Assembly (NCBI GenBank): GCA_036924085.1
Contig: JAVGWX010000011.1
Span: forward strand, 40,658,970-40,722,969
Source of the DNA: Ariolimax columbianus
Taxonomy: Eukaryota; Mollusca; Gastropoda; Stylommatophora; Arionidae
DNA: 64,000 bases
Direction: 5' to 3'
Shown here: piece after piece, positions 43,600 through 55,162 of the stretch
Numbering within the stretch: the first letter of the stretch is position 1
Layout of the letters: each line of letters begins with the position of its first letter
Notes under the pieces: model-generated
What the model saw: the letters and a program-made list of their open reading frames with translations, nothing else
The model's database searches: none
Told to the model about the DNA's origin: nothing
Translations under genes and position numbers: made by a program

Positions 43600-44095
43600 A
43601 TTATCTGTATACAACCAGTTTCTTTTTCATTCACTTAATCTAAAAATACTTGTACGAATTAAATCTATTCTTGAATGCATTAATTGGCTTTGCCTCCACT
43701 ATTTCACACGACAATACATTCCAAACATTTACCGCTATCTGACTAAAAATATATTTCCTGATGTCTAATCTAGACCTTACTCTATTTAATTTGTGGATTG
43801 ACGTCCTAGTTTTTTTAAGTGGCTGTATTTCTAAGAAAAAATATGTGTTATAGTCTAATCTATCCTTTTTTATTGATTATCTTATAAACCTGTATTAATC
43901 ACGTCGAATTATTCTCTTTTCTAGACACCGTAGGCCAGTTTTTATTAGTCTTTCCTTGAATCTGTAAGTCTAGAGTCCCACTAGCAGTTCTGTCGCTCTT
44001 TTAATCCTTTCCAGTATATTTAAATCCTCTCTTCGATAAAGACCCCATACATGTACACAGTACTCTAATCTAGATGTAAATAATGCTTTACACAC
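43600..44095 (-). mobile_element. CR1-type LINE copy D, old 3' fragment
   Basis: No long frame survives, but the minus strand aligns in order with the C-terminus of CR1 copies A and B: SRLEYCVHVWGLY-like, a RATELLVG-like block at about 43995, TGLRCLEKRIIR-like, RLDIRKYIFSQ, and AFKNRF. The shared 3' UTR phrase aactggttgtatacag is at about 43605-43620. It is considerably more diverged than A-C. Confidence 0.8.
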
Positions 44096-44133
44096 CTAAA
44101 CAAATTAAATAAACCACAAACAATTCACATATA

Positions 44134-45416
44134 CGAGGTAGCTTAAAAAAGTTCTCGGAATTAGTGGTTTGTATAGATAATTATAAGGTACAATGGAATT
44201 ATCTGAACTGTATTTCTTTCAAAGCAGTTCCCTTCGGCAACTACACAATTTTGCCAACGTGCATACAGCTTCTGTAAAAATTCGTGGAACCCAATCTTAG
44301 ACACATATCTCAGCCGTATTTTCCCATTGGTGATAACGTCCTCAGCATCCTTGAATCGCTGTCCTTTCAGTGCCGATTTAAGTCGAGGGAATAAGAAAAA
44401 AATCTGCCGGTGTCAGGTCGGAAGAATATGGAGGATGTTCCAAGGTAATTACATTATGCTTTGCGAGGTACTGCTTCACCAGTAGGGATCAATGTTCTTG
44501 CCCATTATCACTCATCATAATCCAACTGGGTGTTCTCAATTTTTCTGATCGTTTTCTCTTAGACGACGGAGGATATCAACGTACATTTCCTTGTTAACCG
44601 TTCGGCCTTCAGAAATGAAATCATGGTAGACAATACCCTGGGGAAAAAAACAACTTCCAACAGATCTGTTCCTTTGCTCCTGTCCAAACGAAATTTCTGT
44701 GTTCGGGGAGATATGGGAGATTTCCATTCAGAGGACTGACGTTTTGTCTGGGTTCACCTCATTTGATTATGTTGTTGAGAACATTGCTATCTTGATCAGC
44801 TATTGCTATTAAGTCTCCTGCCAGGGTCAATACCGTTTCGTTCTGTTCAGGAGATAACATTTTGGGAACCATGTGTTGACAAACACGGTGCATGTGCAGT
44901 TCATTGTGGAGAACACTGTGGCAACTTCCAACTAATATTCCAACTTCTGAGGCTATTTTCTCGACACTAAGTCTTCCGTCAGCTCACACATTGTCTCGTA
45001 CAGGCTCAATGTTTTCATTGTTGAATGAGATTGACTGTCGTCCACTGCATGCATCATCATCGATACTAACAAGACCTTCACGGAAACGTTTGTGCCACTC
45101 AAATACTTGCGATTTCGTGATTCCACATTATGCTTTATTAAGCAATGTTTGTGTCTCTGAGGGTGACTTCTCAAGCAAAACACAGAATTTGACATGTGTA
45201 CGTTGTTCAATAAAGGAAATGTTCAACTCCAACGATGCAACGATCACAACACACAAACAACATTTTGTAACTTCTGTTTGAGAGTATATGTGAATGTCAC
45301 AGCTGTCATATCATTTCGTCAAGGTCACTACCAACTTATAAATATATATTCTCCATAATATCATCTTTCATTCAAACACGAATCAACTATTCCGGAAACT
45401 TTTTTAAGCTTCCTCG
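44134..45416 (-). mobile_element. Mariner-type DNA transposon, end-to-end but decayed (1,283 bp)
   Basis: Terminal inverted repeats: CGAGGTAGCTTAAAAAAGTT at 44134 and, on the minus strand, CGAGGAAGCTTAAAAAAGTT from 45416, each flanked by TA. Size is right for mariner (about 1.3 kb). Transposase lies on the minus strand in several frames: an N-terminal HTH near 45200-45040 (SQVFEWHKRFREGL, SIDDDACSGRQ), the SVEKIASEVGIS second HTH near 44960, a catalytic region with GIVYHDFISEGRTVNKEMYV (44640-44580), and a HPPYSSDLTPADFFL-like third motif near 44430. At least three frameshifts or stops. Confidence 0.92.
44536..44727 (-). pseudogene. Mariner transposase catalytic-domain fragment
   Basis: A 63-codon remnant within the element: EISFGQEQRNRSVGSCFFPQ, then GIVYHDFISEGRTVNKEMYV and DILRRLREN. 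This is the stretch between the first and second catalytic aspartates of mariner transposases. The frame is closed by a stop at 44536-44538, short of the HSDNA-type second aspartate region. Non-functional. Confidence 0.85.
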
Positions 45417-45589
45417 TATTAGTAAATATAGTAAAGGGCAATAACATCGCAAATATAATCCACTTTCTCTATGCATGTCCAGGGCACCGCGTTGTTCTCT
45501 CGTTGGTTCCTCTATATTTTGATGTGATTATATTCAGACTCTGAGTGGTTACGTCACATTCAGCAGGACCTTAGCCTCGTATTCACTTT

Positions 45590-46330
45590 TTTGTCATTAT
45601 CATCATCAAGTGCCGTCCTGCAGCGGAGATTAAGGGTAATGGATCCCCAGCTGTCTTTGTCCTATACCAGATCGGTACACTCAATCAGATTGTGTCCCCA
45701 CCACGTCTTGATGTTGTCTTTAATCCGTTCCACTTTCACGCTCTGGCACACCTGCCCTTCACTTCTCTCTTCAATATAACCTTCAGCAGACTGTCATATC
45801 TATTGACATGACCAACATATTTTCTTTTTTGCTTTTTATTTCCTTCAGAAACGTCTTATTCACCTTAAGTTATTTCCTGACCTCACTATTTGTTTTAATA
45901 TAATTCCAATAAATTCGGCCAAGTCTTAAGAAGACCGAAATTACAGATGTTTCAGTCCTCCACTCCATTTCATTGTCAAGGTCCAGGTTTCTACTTCATG
46001 AAATAAGACTGAATGCACATTTCATTTAACGATTCTCATTTTTAGTCCCTCAGATACCTGCTGGTACACAAGTATATGTCTCATGCTGTTACATGCATTC
46101 TTCACCACTGCAATTCTCTTAATGATTTCCTTTCGCATGTGCAATCCTCCGATATTAGCTGGTCAATGTATAAATAGCTTGACACTTGTTCTAGTCTTTC
46201 TCTATTTGTATGGATATCAACTTTCTTTTCTTTTGGTGAACATCATAACTTTAGTCTTTTTGATGTTAATTTCTAACCCACATTTCTGGATGTTCATCTG
46301 AGTGTTTATCGTTTCCTTTAGCTTATGTAC
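45590..46330 (-). mobile_element. LINE fragment (post-motif C to C-terminus), decayed
   Basis: Minus strand, from 46325: MNIQKCGLEINIKKTKVMMF, KEIIKRIAVVKNACNSMRHI, GLKMRIVK, a SVLFHEVETWTLTMK block, then many stops. The end is DKDSWGSITLNLRCRTALDD near 45600. This matches the ending DRD-W---I-NLR-GTA-DD of an RTE-like LINE. No frame longer than about 60 codons survives. Confidence 0.8.
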
Positions 46331-46549
46331 ATGTTCTGGATTCTTTCATTTAACTTGCCTTGACCATTGTCTGGATACGCTTCAAACACACGCGTACTTC
46401 TATTTCTCCTATTTTAACCAACCTTGCGATATCCCAGAGAGCTGAGATTATATTAATTTACTCCACTGGCGGTACCTATTGATCGATATTGATCATTAAA
46501 AAGATTTTACCCAAAAACGTAGCTCCTTTATATTTACATGAAACGAGTA

Positions 46550-46612
46550 CATACATACACACACACACACATACACATATATATATATACACACACATAT
46601 ACATATATTTAC

Positions 46613-46651
<39 letters not shown>

Positions 46652-46672
46652 CTGACACACACACACAGAAAT
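46550..46672. repeat. (CA)n/(TA)n compound microsatellite
   Basis: Alternating CA and TA tracts with interruptions. Tyr/Ile/Cys frames on both strands are artefacts. Confidence 0.95.
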
Positions 46673-46840
46673 GTTAAATTTCCCTCACTCATAGTCTAGT
46701 AACACCTCCTCATGTTTTAGAATGACCAAAATTGTACCGATGATCGTGATCGGTTTGCTCTTGAAGTCCGAAACAATGTCTCATATAAATACACGATTTC
46801 ACTGATAAATGGTGATTTTAGAATGGTTTGCTGGGGAGGA

Positions 46841-47152
46841 AGACTGACGTCTGTTCAGGCAAAACATACTGGCCAAGACCCTCACCTGGGCTTCCCAGTA
46901 GCCGTACCTGGAAACGGGCTGTTTTCATGGCACACTGGCTAATGTGATGATGGATCGACGTGATCCACGTAGTAATGAATGGCAGGCAGATGAAACTAAG
47001 CATAGTACAGCCGCATGGAGGACTCTGGTCTACCTTAATTAGCACGCTCCGGATGTAAGCAAAGCTACTGCAACCAGCCCGATGACGTCTTTTTTAGGGC
47101 GCACAAAAGAGTAACCTACTCATTATGGGTATTCGTAAACAACAACAACAAT
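46841..47152 (+). mobile_element. Family X copy 8
   Basis: Short form with a single 5' 38-bp-type repeat, the full body, and an AACAACAACAACA tail at 47139-47152. Confidence 0.9.
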
Positions 47153-47479
47153 AAAATGGTTTGCTTGTTCTTCTTCCAACTCACAGGAAAACGATTCATC
47201 CATTCGTTCATTCCTCGTCTATTCGTTCATTTCTCGAGCATTTATTGTTTGCTCGTGCAAATACGTTGTATATCTTTTAAGGCATGTTTTCCAATGCTCT
47301 ACCATCAACACACTGTTGGTCTACGTTAATGACGGTGTGTGCAACACGTTGAGATAGGAAGTCATCTATAACAGGGTGATGTGGCTTACATGTTTCTTTT
47401 TCTAAGATTCGACGTCAGTACATTCCCAGCATACTCATAAGTATGCAGTTTCTCTAAACAGATAGCGCAGCATCAAGAT

Positions 47480-47820
47480 GATGATGGCCCATGTAGCTCG
47501 CTGGTTGCAAACTCTACTTTTTCATCCTCTTATGCGCTCTACTCTGCTTCAACCTCGTTTAATGTCGAAACGTTGCAGCCTATGGATTGTTGCTTCATAT
47601 ATTGCGATATCCTCATCCAACAGACGGTCATTGGTTGATTTTAAAATGTCATATAAAATAATCATTAACGTGCCCATTGCGGAAGCTTGTAAAGCCAAGA
47701 TGTCAGCTCTTTCGTTGCTCTGAACCCACGGACAGTAGATCCATGTCCTTATGTAACCTATAAGACTATGTTTGCTAGCTGAAATAAATATATCCTGGCC
47801 GAAATAATGGTACACAAATA
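47480..47820 (-). mobile_element. RNase H LINE remnant (family N4, copy 2)
   Basis: Minus strand reads TWIYCPWVQSNERADILALQ, the end of an RNase H domain (usual CPGHAGVQGNERAD), then DILKSTNDRLLDEDIAIYE and ATIHRLQRFDIKRG, stop, and CNQRAT. The last parts match copy 1 at 6.4-6.6 kb. The plus-strand frame over it is a shadow. From 47821 to 48344 nothing is recognised. Confidence 0.75.
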
Positions 47821-48344
47821 AACCATAGAGACTTCCTTTTGAAAGCCAAGAGCAATGATTCAGACCTCCAGGACGACCCAGAGTTCACTTGGAGGACTTT
47901 GTCTGAAGAAACAAGGACTCCCTTAAACCATGAACATGATAGACTACTGATAGAGCAGTCTGTCGTTCTCTCTGGCAAACCTTTGTAAGTGCATCGAATA
48001 AGTAAGAGAAGACTTGATCTCAGTTTTACAGAGGTCTGACGCTAGTAACTGGCACACATTAAGTACATCCGAAAAATACACACTCTGCAATTGTATGTAC
48101 GCAACATGTATGTACTATCCGGATGGCAAGAATATGGCTACTGTAAACTTCCAGGAATGTCGTACTTGACGATTAAACTGGATTGAATTTGGGGTTAGCT
48201 ACATCACCATGCAAACCTTCGTTATTTAAACAGCAACTGCCTCTATCCGGTTACAGACTTTGTGAAAGGGAACGACTGTGGTGGGGGTGCCTTGCTTTGC
48301 TTGGATCGAAACGTGAAACATTGATATATACTAAATCACGGGGG

Positions 48345-49850
48345 TGGGGTGAGGAGATTAACGTTCAGTGAGGCAAAACATATTCCGCACAGACTATGTT
48401 AGTCAGGGTCAGGCAAACATGCTGACCAGACTATGTTAGTCAGGTTCAGACAAAACATGCTGACCAGACTATGTTAGTCAGGGTCAGACAAAACATGCTG
48501 ACCAGACTATGTTAGTCCGGGTCAGGCAAAACATGATGACCAGACTATGTTAGTCAGGTTCAGAAAAAACACGATGACCAGACTATGTTAGTCAGGTTCA
48601 GGCAAAACATGCTGACCAGATTATGTTAGTCAGGGTCAGGCATAACACACTGACCAGACTATGTTAGTCAGGGTCAGGCAAAACAAGCTGTTTAAATTAT
48701 ACGTTACTCAGGGCCAGATAAAATAAACTGATTAGATTAGGTTAGCCAATTCCAGACATAACATACTGATTTAGACTATGTTAGTCAGTGTCAAGCAAAA
48801 CAAGCTGGTTAGATTATGTTAGTCAGGGTCAGGCAAAACATAATAATAATAATAGCTGTCCATCGTTGTCGATGAGGACCGCCGACATCATCCTTGTCAC
48901 AGATCTCCCTGTTGGGTGTGGGTGCGCATGTGGCTGAACAGGCCAATGAGAGCACGAAAACATCTGCTACATATCGGGCACACGAGGTTTGTAGAAGGGG
49001 ATGGTGTTTCCGCTGCTCGGGATTTCCGTGTCTCGCGTCTGTTTTGGGCTTTCACAACACGGTCATCTTCACCGGCAGCTACACCCGATTTGACTGCGCT
49101 TCTCCAGTCAGATCTGTTTTTCGCAAGACATTCCCAGGTGTCGAAGTCTATCTGGCAACTTTTTAGTGAGTCCTTCAGACCGTCTTTAAAACGTTTCTTT
49201 GGGCGCCCTCTCTCGCGCCATCCGTCTCTCAGCTCGCCGTAGAGAAGCTTCTTTGGGAGCCGCTCGTCTGACATACGGACGAGGTGTCCGGCCCATCCTA
49301 GTCGTGCTTTTTCTAGCAGTGCATGTATGCTGGGCATGTTAGAATATGTTAGTCAGAGTTAGACAAAACATACTGATAAGAAAAGGTTAATCAATTCCAG
49401 ACATAACATAATGATTAGACTATGTTAGTCAAGGCCAAACAAAACAAACTGGTTAGACTAGGTTAGTCAATCCCAGATAAAACATAATGATTAGACTATG
49501 TTAGTCAGGGCCAGATAAAAACATACTGATTAGGCTAAATAGTAAATTCCAGACAAAACATACTGATTAAGCTAGGTTAGTCAATTCCAGACAAAACATA
49601 ATGATTAGACTAGGTTAGCCAGGGCCAGACAAAACTTATTGATTAAACTAGGTTAGTCAGTGTGCGAAAAAACATAATGATTAGACTATGTTAGTCAATT
49701 TCAGACAAAACATACTGATTACGCTAGGTTAGTCAATCCAAGACAAAACATAATGATTCGATTAGGTCAGTCGGGGCCAGACAAAACATACTGATTAGAC
49801 TATGTTAGTCTATGTTAGTGTAAAGAAAGCCACTGTAACCCACCACCAAA
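48345..49850 (+). repeat. Expanded 38-bp array derived from family X, split by LINE A3
   Basis: It starts with a degraded X 5' end (gaggagattaacgttcagtg at about 48352). About 12 units of 38 bp follow (GACTATGTTAGTCAGGGTCA + GGCAAAACATGCTGACCA) to 48840. A 500-bp LINE is inserted, then about 12 more diverged units (tcaattccagacaaaacataatgatta type) run to about 49820. It ends with aaagaaagccactgtaaccc, which is X body sequence near its 3' part. So it is an X copy whose 5' repeat expanded and whose middle was lost. Confidence 0.92.
48841..49340 (-). mobile_element. LINE A3, 500-bp 3' fragment inside the 38-bp array
   Basis: TAA-repeat tail at 48841-48853. Minus strand encodes the C-terminal 146 residues of LINE A without interruption: MPSIHALLEKARLGWAGHLV, KRFKDGLKDSLKSC, and an intact C2H2 finger CPICSRCFRALIGLFS then HMRTH, stop at 48897-48899. 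5'-truncated at 49340 at GGCATGTTAG, where ATGTTAG is also part of the 38-bp unit, so the junction is ambiguous by about 7 bases. Confidence 0.94.
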
Positions 49851-52190
49851 GAAAGTCTTGAAGAGTATCTAGCTCAACCACAACTGAGATTAACATCAAA
49901 ATCAATCTAAGTGAGGGACTCCCCAGAGAAATGGTGATACGCCAGATTGACAAGTTGAATCCATGCGGGAAGATCACTCCGACGTTGCGAGCAGGTCTAA
50001 GTACGGTTAACGGAACGCGGAGGTGAGGGAGTCTTGATACTGATAACTGGAAGATTGGAATAAGGAAAGGAGAGGAATCTAGATAACCGAGGGGTGACAC
50101 GCACAAATCCGGGGGCGGACGTGCAATAGAAAGAGCTGTGAACGTGGGCTGTTGCTACTAGAACTGGTAGGGGTAGGGGAACTTGCCAGAAGATTCACAA
50201 TAAAGGAGCTATTTTAAATAGTGCTTTGCAGTTTCGTCGTATGAGTTGATAGCAAATTTTGTTCTAATATGTAAGTTGACTTTGCTGTGCTGATTTTACT
50301 GTAAATAAGTTTCATTTTTATATTATTCACTTTTGGAATGTTTTTGCTGAGTTGGGGCAGAGTGCTACAGAACATTTGATAGATGTATTATCTTTAACGA
50401 CTTTTATCATCTCAATTTCAACTGACATGCTAATTGTTAATATTTTAAATAAATATTTAACATTCACATGACATTTAGATCGCTTTAATATTATTATTGT
50501 TACTATTATTTGTATCATTATCATTATTTTATTTAATATTACTAATAATAATCGCATTTTGCATCCTGTTAGGTAAGTTAAGTGTTGAAAATGTCATTTT
50601 TTTGCATGGCGGAAAACGGAAGCAAAGAATTGTAACACATCGACCTGTCAGACATTCGTATGAGGCGGCTAAAGACGGTTGGGTTTGAGGCCGGCAATTC
50701 CATTCTGACGAAAATATACGCCACAAGAAAAATTAAAGAAGATCTCTATATTCTACAGTAGAAAAGAGTGACTAAGACAGACGTTTTCAGAAAATACTCA
50801 AAAGCGGTGTTAGATAAGATTAACAAGAGATTGCAAAAGACGGGAAGACATATAAGCAGTTTATTTACTAACTATACAAGAATGGCATTGATGACACTAG
50901 AAGACTATTGTGAACAGTGAATATAAGCTGTTCTTTTCCTGTAGTCAAATAGAAGATATGGTAGATGAAAGTTAAAGACATTGTTTTGTAGAATTAATCT
51001 TTGCTAGACGTGGTAAATAATTCCTTTCATCGCTGGCTTGATTTTCTGATCTCTAACGGTTTATTTTGTGTTTCTGTTGAGTTTAAGTTTATTTTTCCAT
51101 ATGTGTTACGGGGCCCAAACATTAAGTAAAGAATAGTAATACTTTAACATGCTATACATGCTCGAAGAGTCGATACAGTTGCGGTGGAGATGAGGTTGAC
51201 AACTCAATCTTGTAGAAACTTATAGCCTAGGAAACGTCAACATACATGTTGTAAAGTTTGGTAACTTGACATGTTTTTGTGGGAGACATATGCTCCGCAT
51301 GGAGCTTAACATATTTTGATGGATGATTTTGATCAAATTATTGATTGTCATTTTCGAATCTGAGAGTAGCTGGGTATTTAAGCACGCTGGTTATAATGGG
51401 CAAAGGTACCGAGTTCAGTACTCGGTCTCGAAACTTTCTAGTCTACCCAGATGTAAAAGAGTAGCTGACTTAATTTTTTTAGACAGGAAAAGGCAGAAAG
51501 GAATGGCACTAGTCACACCACTTAAAAAATAAAAATAGCTGACACTTAATACAGTGATAACATTTCCTCCGCTCCAACAATGTCGGGTCTAGAACCACAT
51601 GTCCATGTACATTTAGGCCCCTTTCAACCATAAAGTAATTTTGATTATATAAGGCCCAAGCCGAAAAATATATAGCATCCATACCTTAAACTCGTATGTA
51701 GAGCTAAAATAAACTAACAACAGTTGAGCTTACTGGAGCAGTGTCGCAACAAAGGTTATGAAAATGCATTGATTTTCATTTCTATAAGAAATGTACCTTG
51801 TGCTAAAATCGTTTTCTACACTATTATTAGGAACATAATTCTGCTCGCACTTTCTAGCCCTTAACAGAAAATTAGCTTAACGAGGTAAAGATCTGAGTTA
51901 ACTACATTAGATCCACTCTGTAATGACTTCGTGGCGCTGCAGATCACATAAACAATTCATAATCTAACCGCTAACGTTGAGACGGTTGAAAATATGCGCA
52001 GAAAAAAAGTTTTCTTTCCAGGAAAAAACGCAATTCAAATTCCATTATTTTGTTCATTCGTTTTTTTCTGTTTACTGTCCAACTCGTAATTATATCAACA
52101 GTATCACACCTTTTTTCGTTGTTGTCTGTTAAATAATCAAATTTAGTTGCCTTGTAAACTTGTCAGTCTGTCTGCCTGAGTCATCTATCA
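49851..52190. other. No gene recognised
   Basis: AT-rich, with frames under 80 codons. Several stretches above 75% A+T (50380-50560). Nothing to support. Confidence 0.5.
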
Positions 52191-52194
52191 TCCC

Positions 52195-52345
52195 CATAAC
52201 GTATATTCCGGATCTTGGTCGACAAACTTGTTCAATACAACATATTCTTTGTCTGACCTCTTTATTCGAAAGCATTTAGACCGTGTGCCTAATTCATCAT
52301 TTGTTGAACAGACGGTATCTGAGTCTGCTGTCGCCAGTTTGCAGT
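52195..52345 (-). pseudogene. Possible old LINE N1-like fragment
   Basis: Minus strand, about 52345-52295, reads LQTGDSRLRYRLFNK, close to LRTGHNRLRYHLFNK of N1. Only about 15 residues, followed by stops. Confidence 0.4.
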
Positions 52346-52511
52346 TTATAAAATCACTGTAACTGAAATTGGTAATACGTTATATAACTGTTAAATCAGA
52401 CAACTGGTGCTCTTTATATAAAGATTACAAAGTGCAGGGAATTTGGAAGGCTACATGAAGGGGGCAACTGACTTGATGACTATATGCATCTCAATGAACT
52501 GTGTTTACACT

Positions 52512-53150
52512 TTTCCATGATACTCTTTCTTTAACACGGAATTTGTCCATGATATTCTCTCATGAACACGAAATTTATATATGATACGCACTCTTAAACA
52601 CGGAATTTGTCTATTGTACTCTTTCGTAAACATTGAATCTGTCCCTAGTACTCTCATTTGAATACAGAATTTGTTCTTGAAACTCTCTCTTGAACATGGA
52701 CTTTGTCTATGATACTCTTTCTTGAATACGGAATTTATTCGTGAAACTTTCTCTTGAACACGAAATGTGTCTATGATACGCTTTCTTGAACACGGAATTT
52801 GTCTATGATTCGCTCTCTTGAAGACGGAATTTGTCCATGATAGGCTCTTTTGAACACGGAATTTGTACATGATTACCTCCTTGAAATATGGAATGTGTCC
52901 ATGATTCTCTCTATGAATCATAGAATTTGATGATTTCTTTGAAAAACGGAAATTGTCCATGATACTACCTGACACATGAAATATGACCATGATAAATACT
53001 CTCTATGAAATGTGGTATCTTTCCATGATATTATCTCAAAAATTCAGAATTTTTCATGATAATACCTTTCTGATACATGGCCATTCTCCATGACAATACC
53101 TCTCTAAAACACGAATTTTGTTTATAATATTATTTCCCTGAAGCACGAAA
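52512..53150. repeat. 32-bp minisatellite, ~20 diverged units
   Basis: Unit approximately CCATGATACTCTCTCTTGAA + CACGGAATTTGT, repeated about 20 times with 10-25% divergence. Because 32 is not a multiple of 3 and the minus strand of the unit lacks stops in all phases, a 161-codon frame (52990-52505) with 96-nt periodicity arises. It resembles no known protein and is a by-product. Confidence 0.9.
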
Positions 53151-53776
53151 CAATTATTTAATCGCGTCTACAAGAAAAGTCATGTACCTTATATGAAGCA
53201 TATCAGTGGCGAAGTGGTTAGATAACTTAATTGTCACTCCAAACGTACCATGTTATATCTCTGTTATCGACACGCTCCAGTTTATCTGGCTTAAATATCA
53301 ATAAATATATATCTGACTCACTATTTTGACAGACCAGGCAGCAATGAAGAGGACTGGGCAATCCACCTCATACATGTCTCAGACCCAATGGAATGACAAT
53401 TGAGATTATATCCTCGTTGACAGTTCTTGCAACCTTACCTTGATAACATTTAAAGTATTGTTTCAAGAGCTGTCTTTGAAACTAATAAGTCTAATCTACA
53501 CTCAATAACGAGTGTGCAATACTATTAGTTGAGAATCTTTCTACCTCAGGAGTCAACCAGCATTGTTAATATACTTTTAGGACATATTATCAGTCGATCA
53601 AAATCAATCGCTCATCTCCGTGCATAGACCATCGATCTAATCTCGCCAGCATAAACGGTCTTCCTGGGGCGATGTTTCTGCCTCTGCAGAAGTAATCATT
53701 TAATCGTAGACCAATCGGATATTTTTCTCTCCCAGTAAGCACAATAATAAGTAATGGCAAGATTTCAATTAGGACA

Positions 53777-54108
53777 AAAGTCTGCATTAGCCCGCCTTGG
53801 GTGGTCCCAATTCTGCTTTACGGCTCCGAAACCTGGACATTTTTTGAAACATGACATGTCGAGACTGGAAGCTTTTCACATGCGCAACCAGCGGCGTATC
53901 CTGGGCATCCGATGGCGTTACTACATCCGGAGTCGAGTTTCCTCAAAAGTCTTCCCCCGATCGAATGGAGGCGCAGAAGAGGCCGTCCCCAAACAGTATG
54001 GCTCCAGCAAATAGCAACCTCCTTCTACGCCCAGGACGAGGTCTTAAACTACGCCACAGCTGGGGGTAATGGATGTGGTCGACCAACGCAACGGGCTTCA
54101 GAAGCCTA
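53777..54108 (+). pseudogene. LINE C-terminal fragment (thumb to end)
   Basis: Plus strand reads VVPILLYGSETWT, then after a frameshift MSRLEAFHMRNQRRILGIRW, then with a deletion WRRRRGRPQTVWLQQIATSF and NGCGRPTQRASEA stop at 54107-54109. This is a complete C-terminus of another LINE family, with the middle ~60 residues missing. It converges with LINE G on the opposite strand; their 3' ends are adjacent. Confidence 0.8.
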
Positions 54109-54451
54109 AGCGAACATTATTAGTATTATGTAACCTTAGTCTACCTCATTTTCCCCTTCACTTGATGCTTCCTTATTAGAGCCTATATGTTTATGTTGGA
54201 TGGTGCCTTTCTTAGAATATGTCGTATCCATCATTTTGTCGCCTCTTGTTGTTCCAGTGGCTGTTAAACTCGTTTACCAAAGTTCTTCTTTCATCACCGT
54301 TTTCTGCCATATCATGCCGATTATCCTTCGTCTGCATCTGTTAACGAAGTATTAGAATTGTGGCTCCATACAACAACACCGATTTGAATATTTTAACGTT
54401 TGTGTTAATCTTGATTTCTCTGGATCTCCATATGCAATTTAGTACGAAGAA

Positions 54452-54972
54452 TGTAATTCTTGCCATTGCACTTCCGATCCTTACATCTGTACTTCTGTAA
54501 TTCTTGCCATTGCACTTCCGTCCTTACATATGTACTTCTGTAATTCTTGCCATTGCACTTCCGTCCTTACATCTGTACTTCTGTAATTCTTGCCATTGCA
54601 CTACCGATCCTTACATATGTACTTCTGTAATTCTTGCCATTGCACTTCCGATCCTTACATATGTACTTCTGTAATTCTTGCCATTGCACTTCCGTCCTTA
54701 CATCTGTACTTCTGTAATTCTTGCCATTGCACTTCCGATCCTTACATATGTACTTCTGTAATTCTTGCCATTGCACTTCCGTCCTTACATCTGTACTTCT
54801 GTAATTCTTGCCATTGCACTTCCGATCCTTACATATGTACTTCTGTAATTCTTGCCATTGCACTTCCGTCCTTACATCTGTACTTCTGTAATTCTTGCCA
54901 TTCCACTTCCGTCCTTACATCTGTACTTCTGTAATTCTTGCCATTGCACTTCCGTCCTTACATCTGTACTTC
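54452..54972. repeat. 43/44-bp minisatellite grown from LINE coding sequence
   Basis: About 12 units of TTCTTGCCATTGCACTTCCG(AT)CCTTACATMTGTACTTCTGTAA type. Two variants, 43 bp (CCGTCC, ATCTG) and 44 bp (CCGATCC, ATATG), alternate strictly over six units (about 54630-54890), giving an 87-bp dimer. On the minus strand the unit encodes STDVR and IGSAMARIT-like peptides that match the flanking LINE RT sequence. Confidence 0.92.
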
Positions 54973-55162
54973 TTGGTGTATCAATTGTGCTACCCAAATA
55001 AATAAAATCATCCACTTCTTCCAAAGGCTCTCCCTTCAACATGATTGGTGCTTTGTTGATCGGGTTAATTTTAAAAAGCTTGATTTTCTTTATGCTGATA
55101 TTGAGCCACAATGTTGCTGATTGTTGTTTCACTTTGTTCAGTTTGTATTGCATTTGGCTATG

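Noticed and set aside
54567..54934. Repetitive frames of 98 and 114 codons on both strands
   Set aside because: Result of the 87-bp dimer being a multiple of three. Same DNA gives open frames on both strands.
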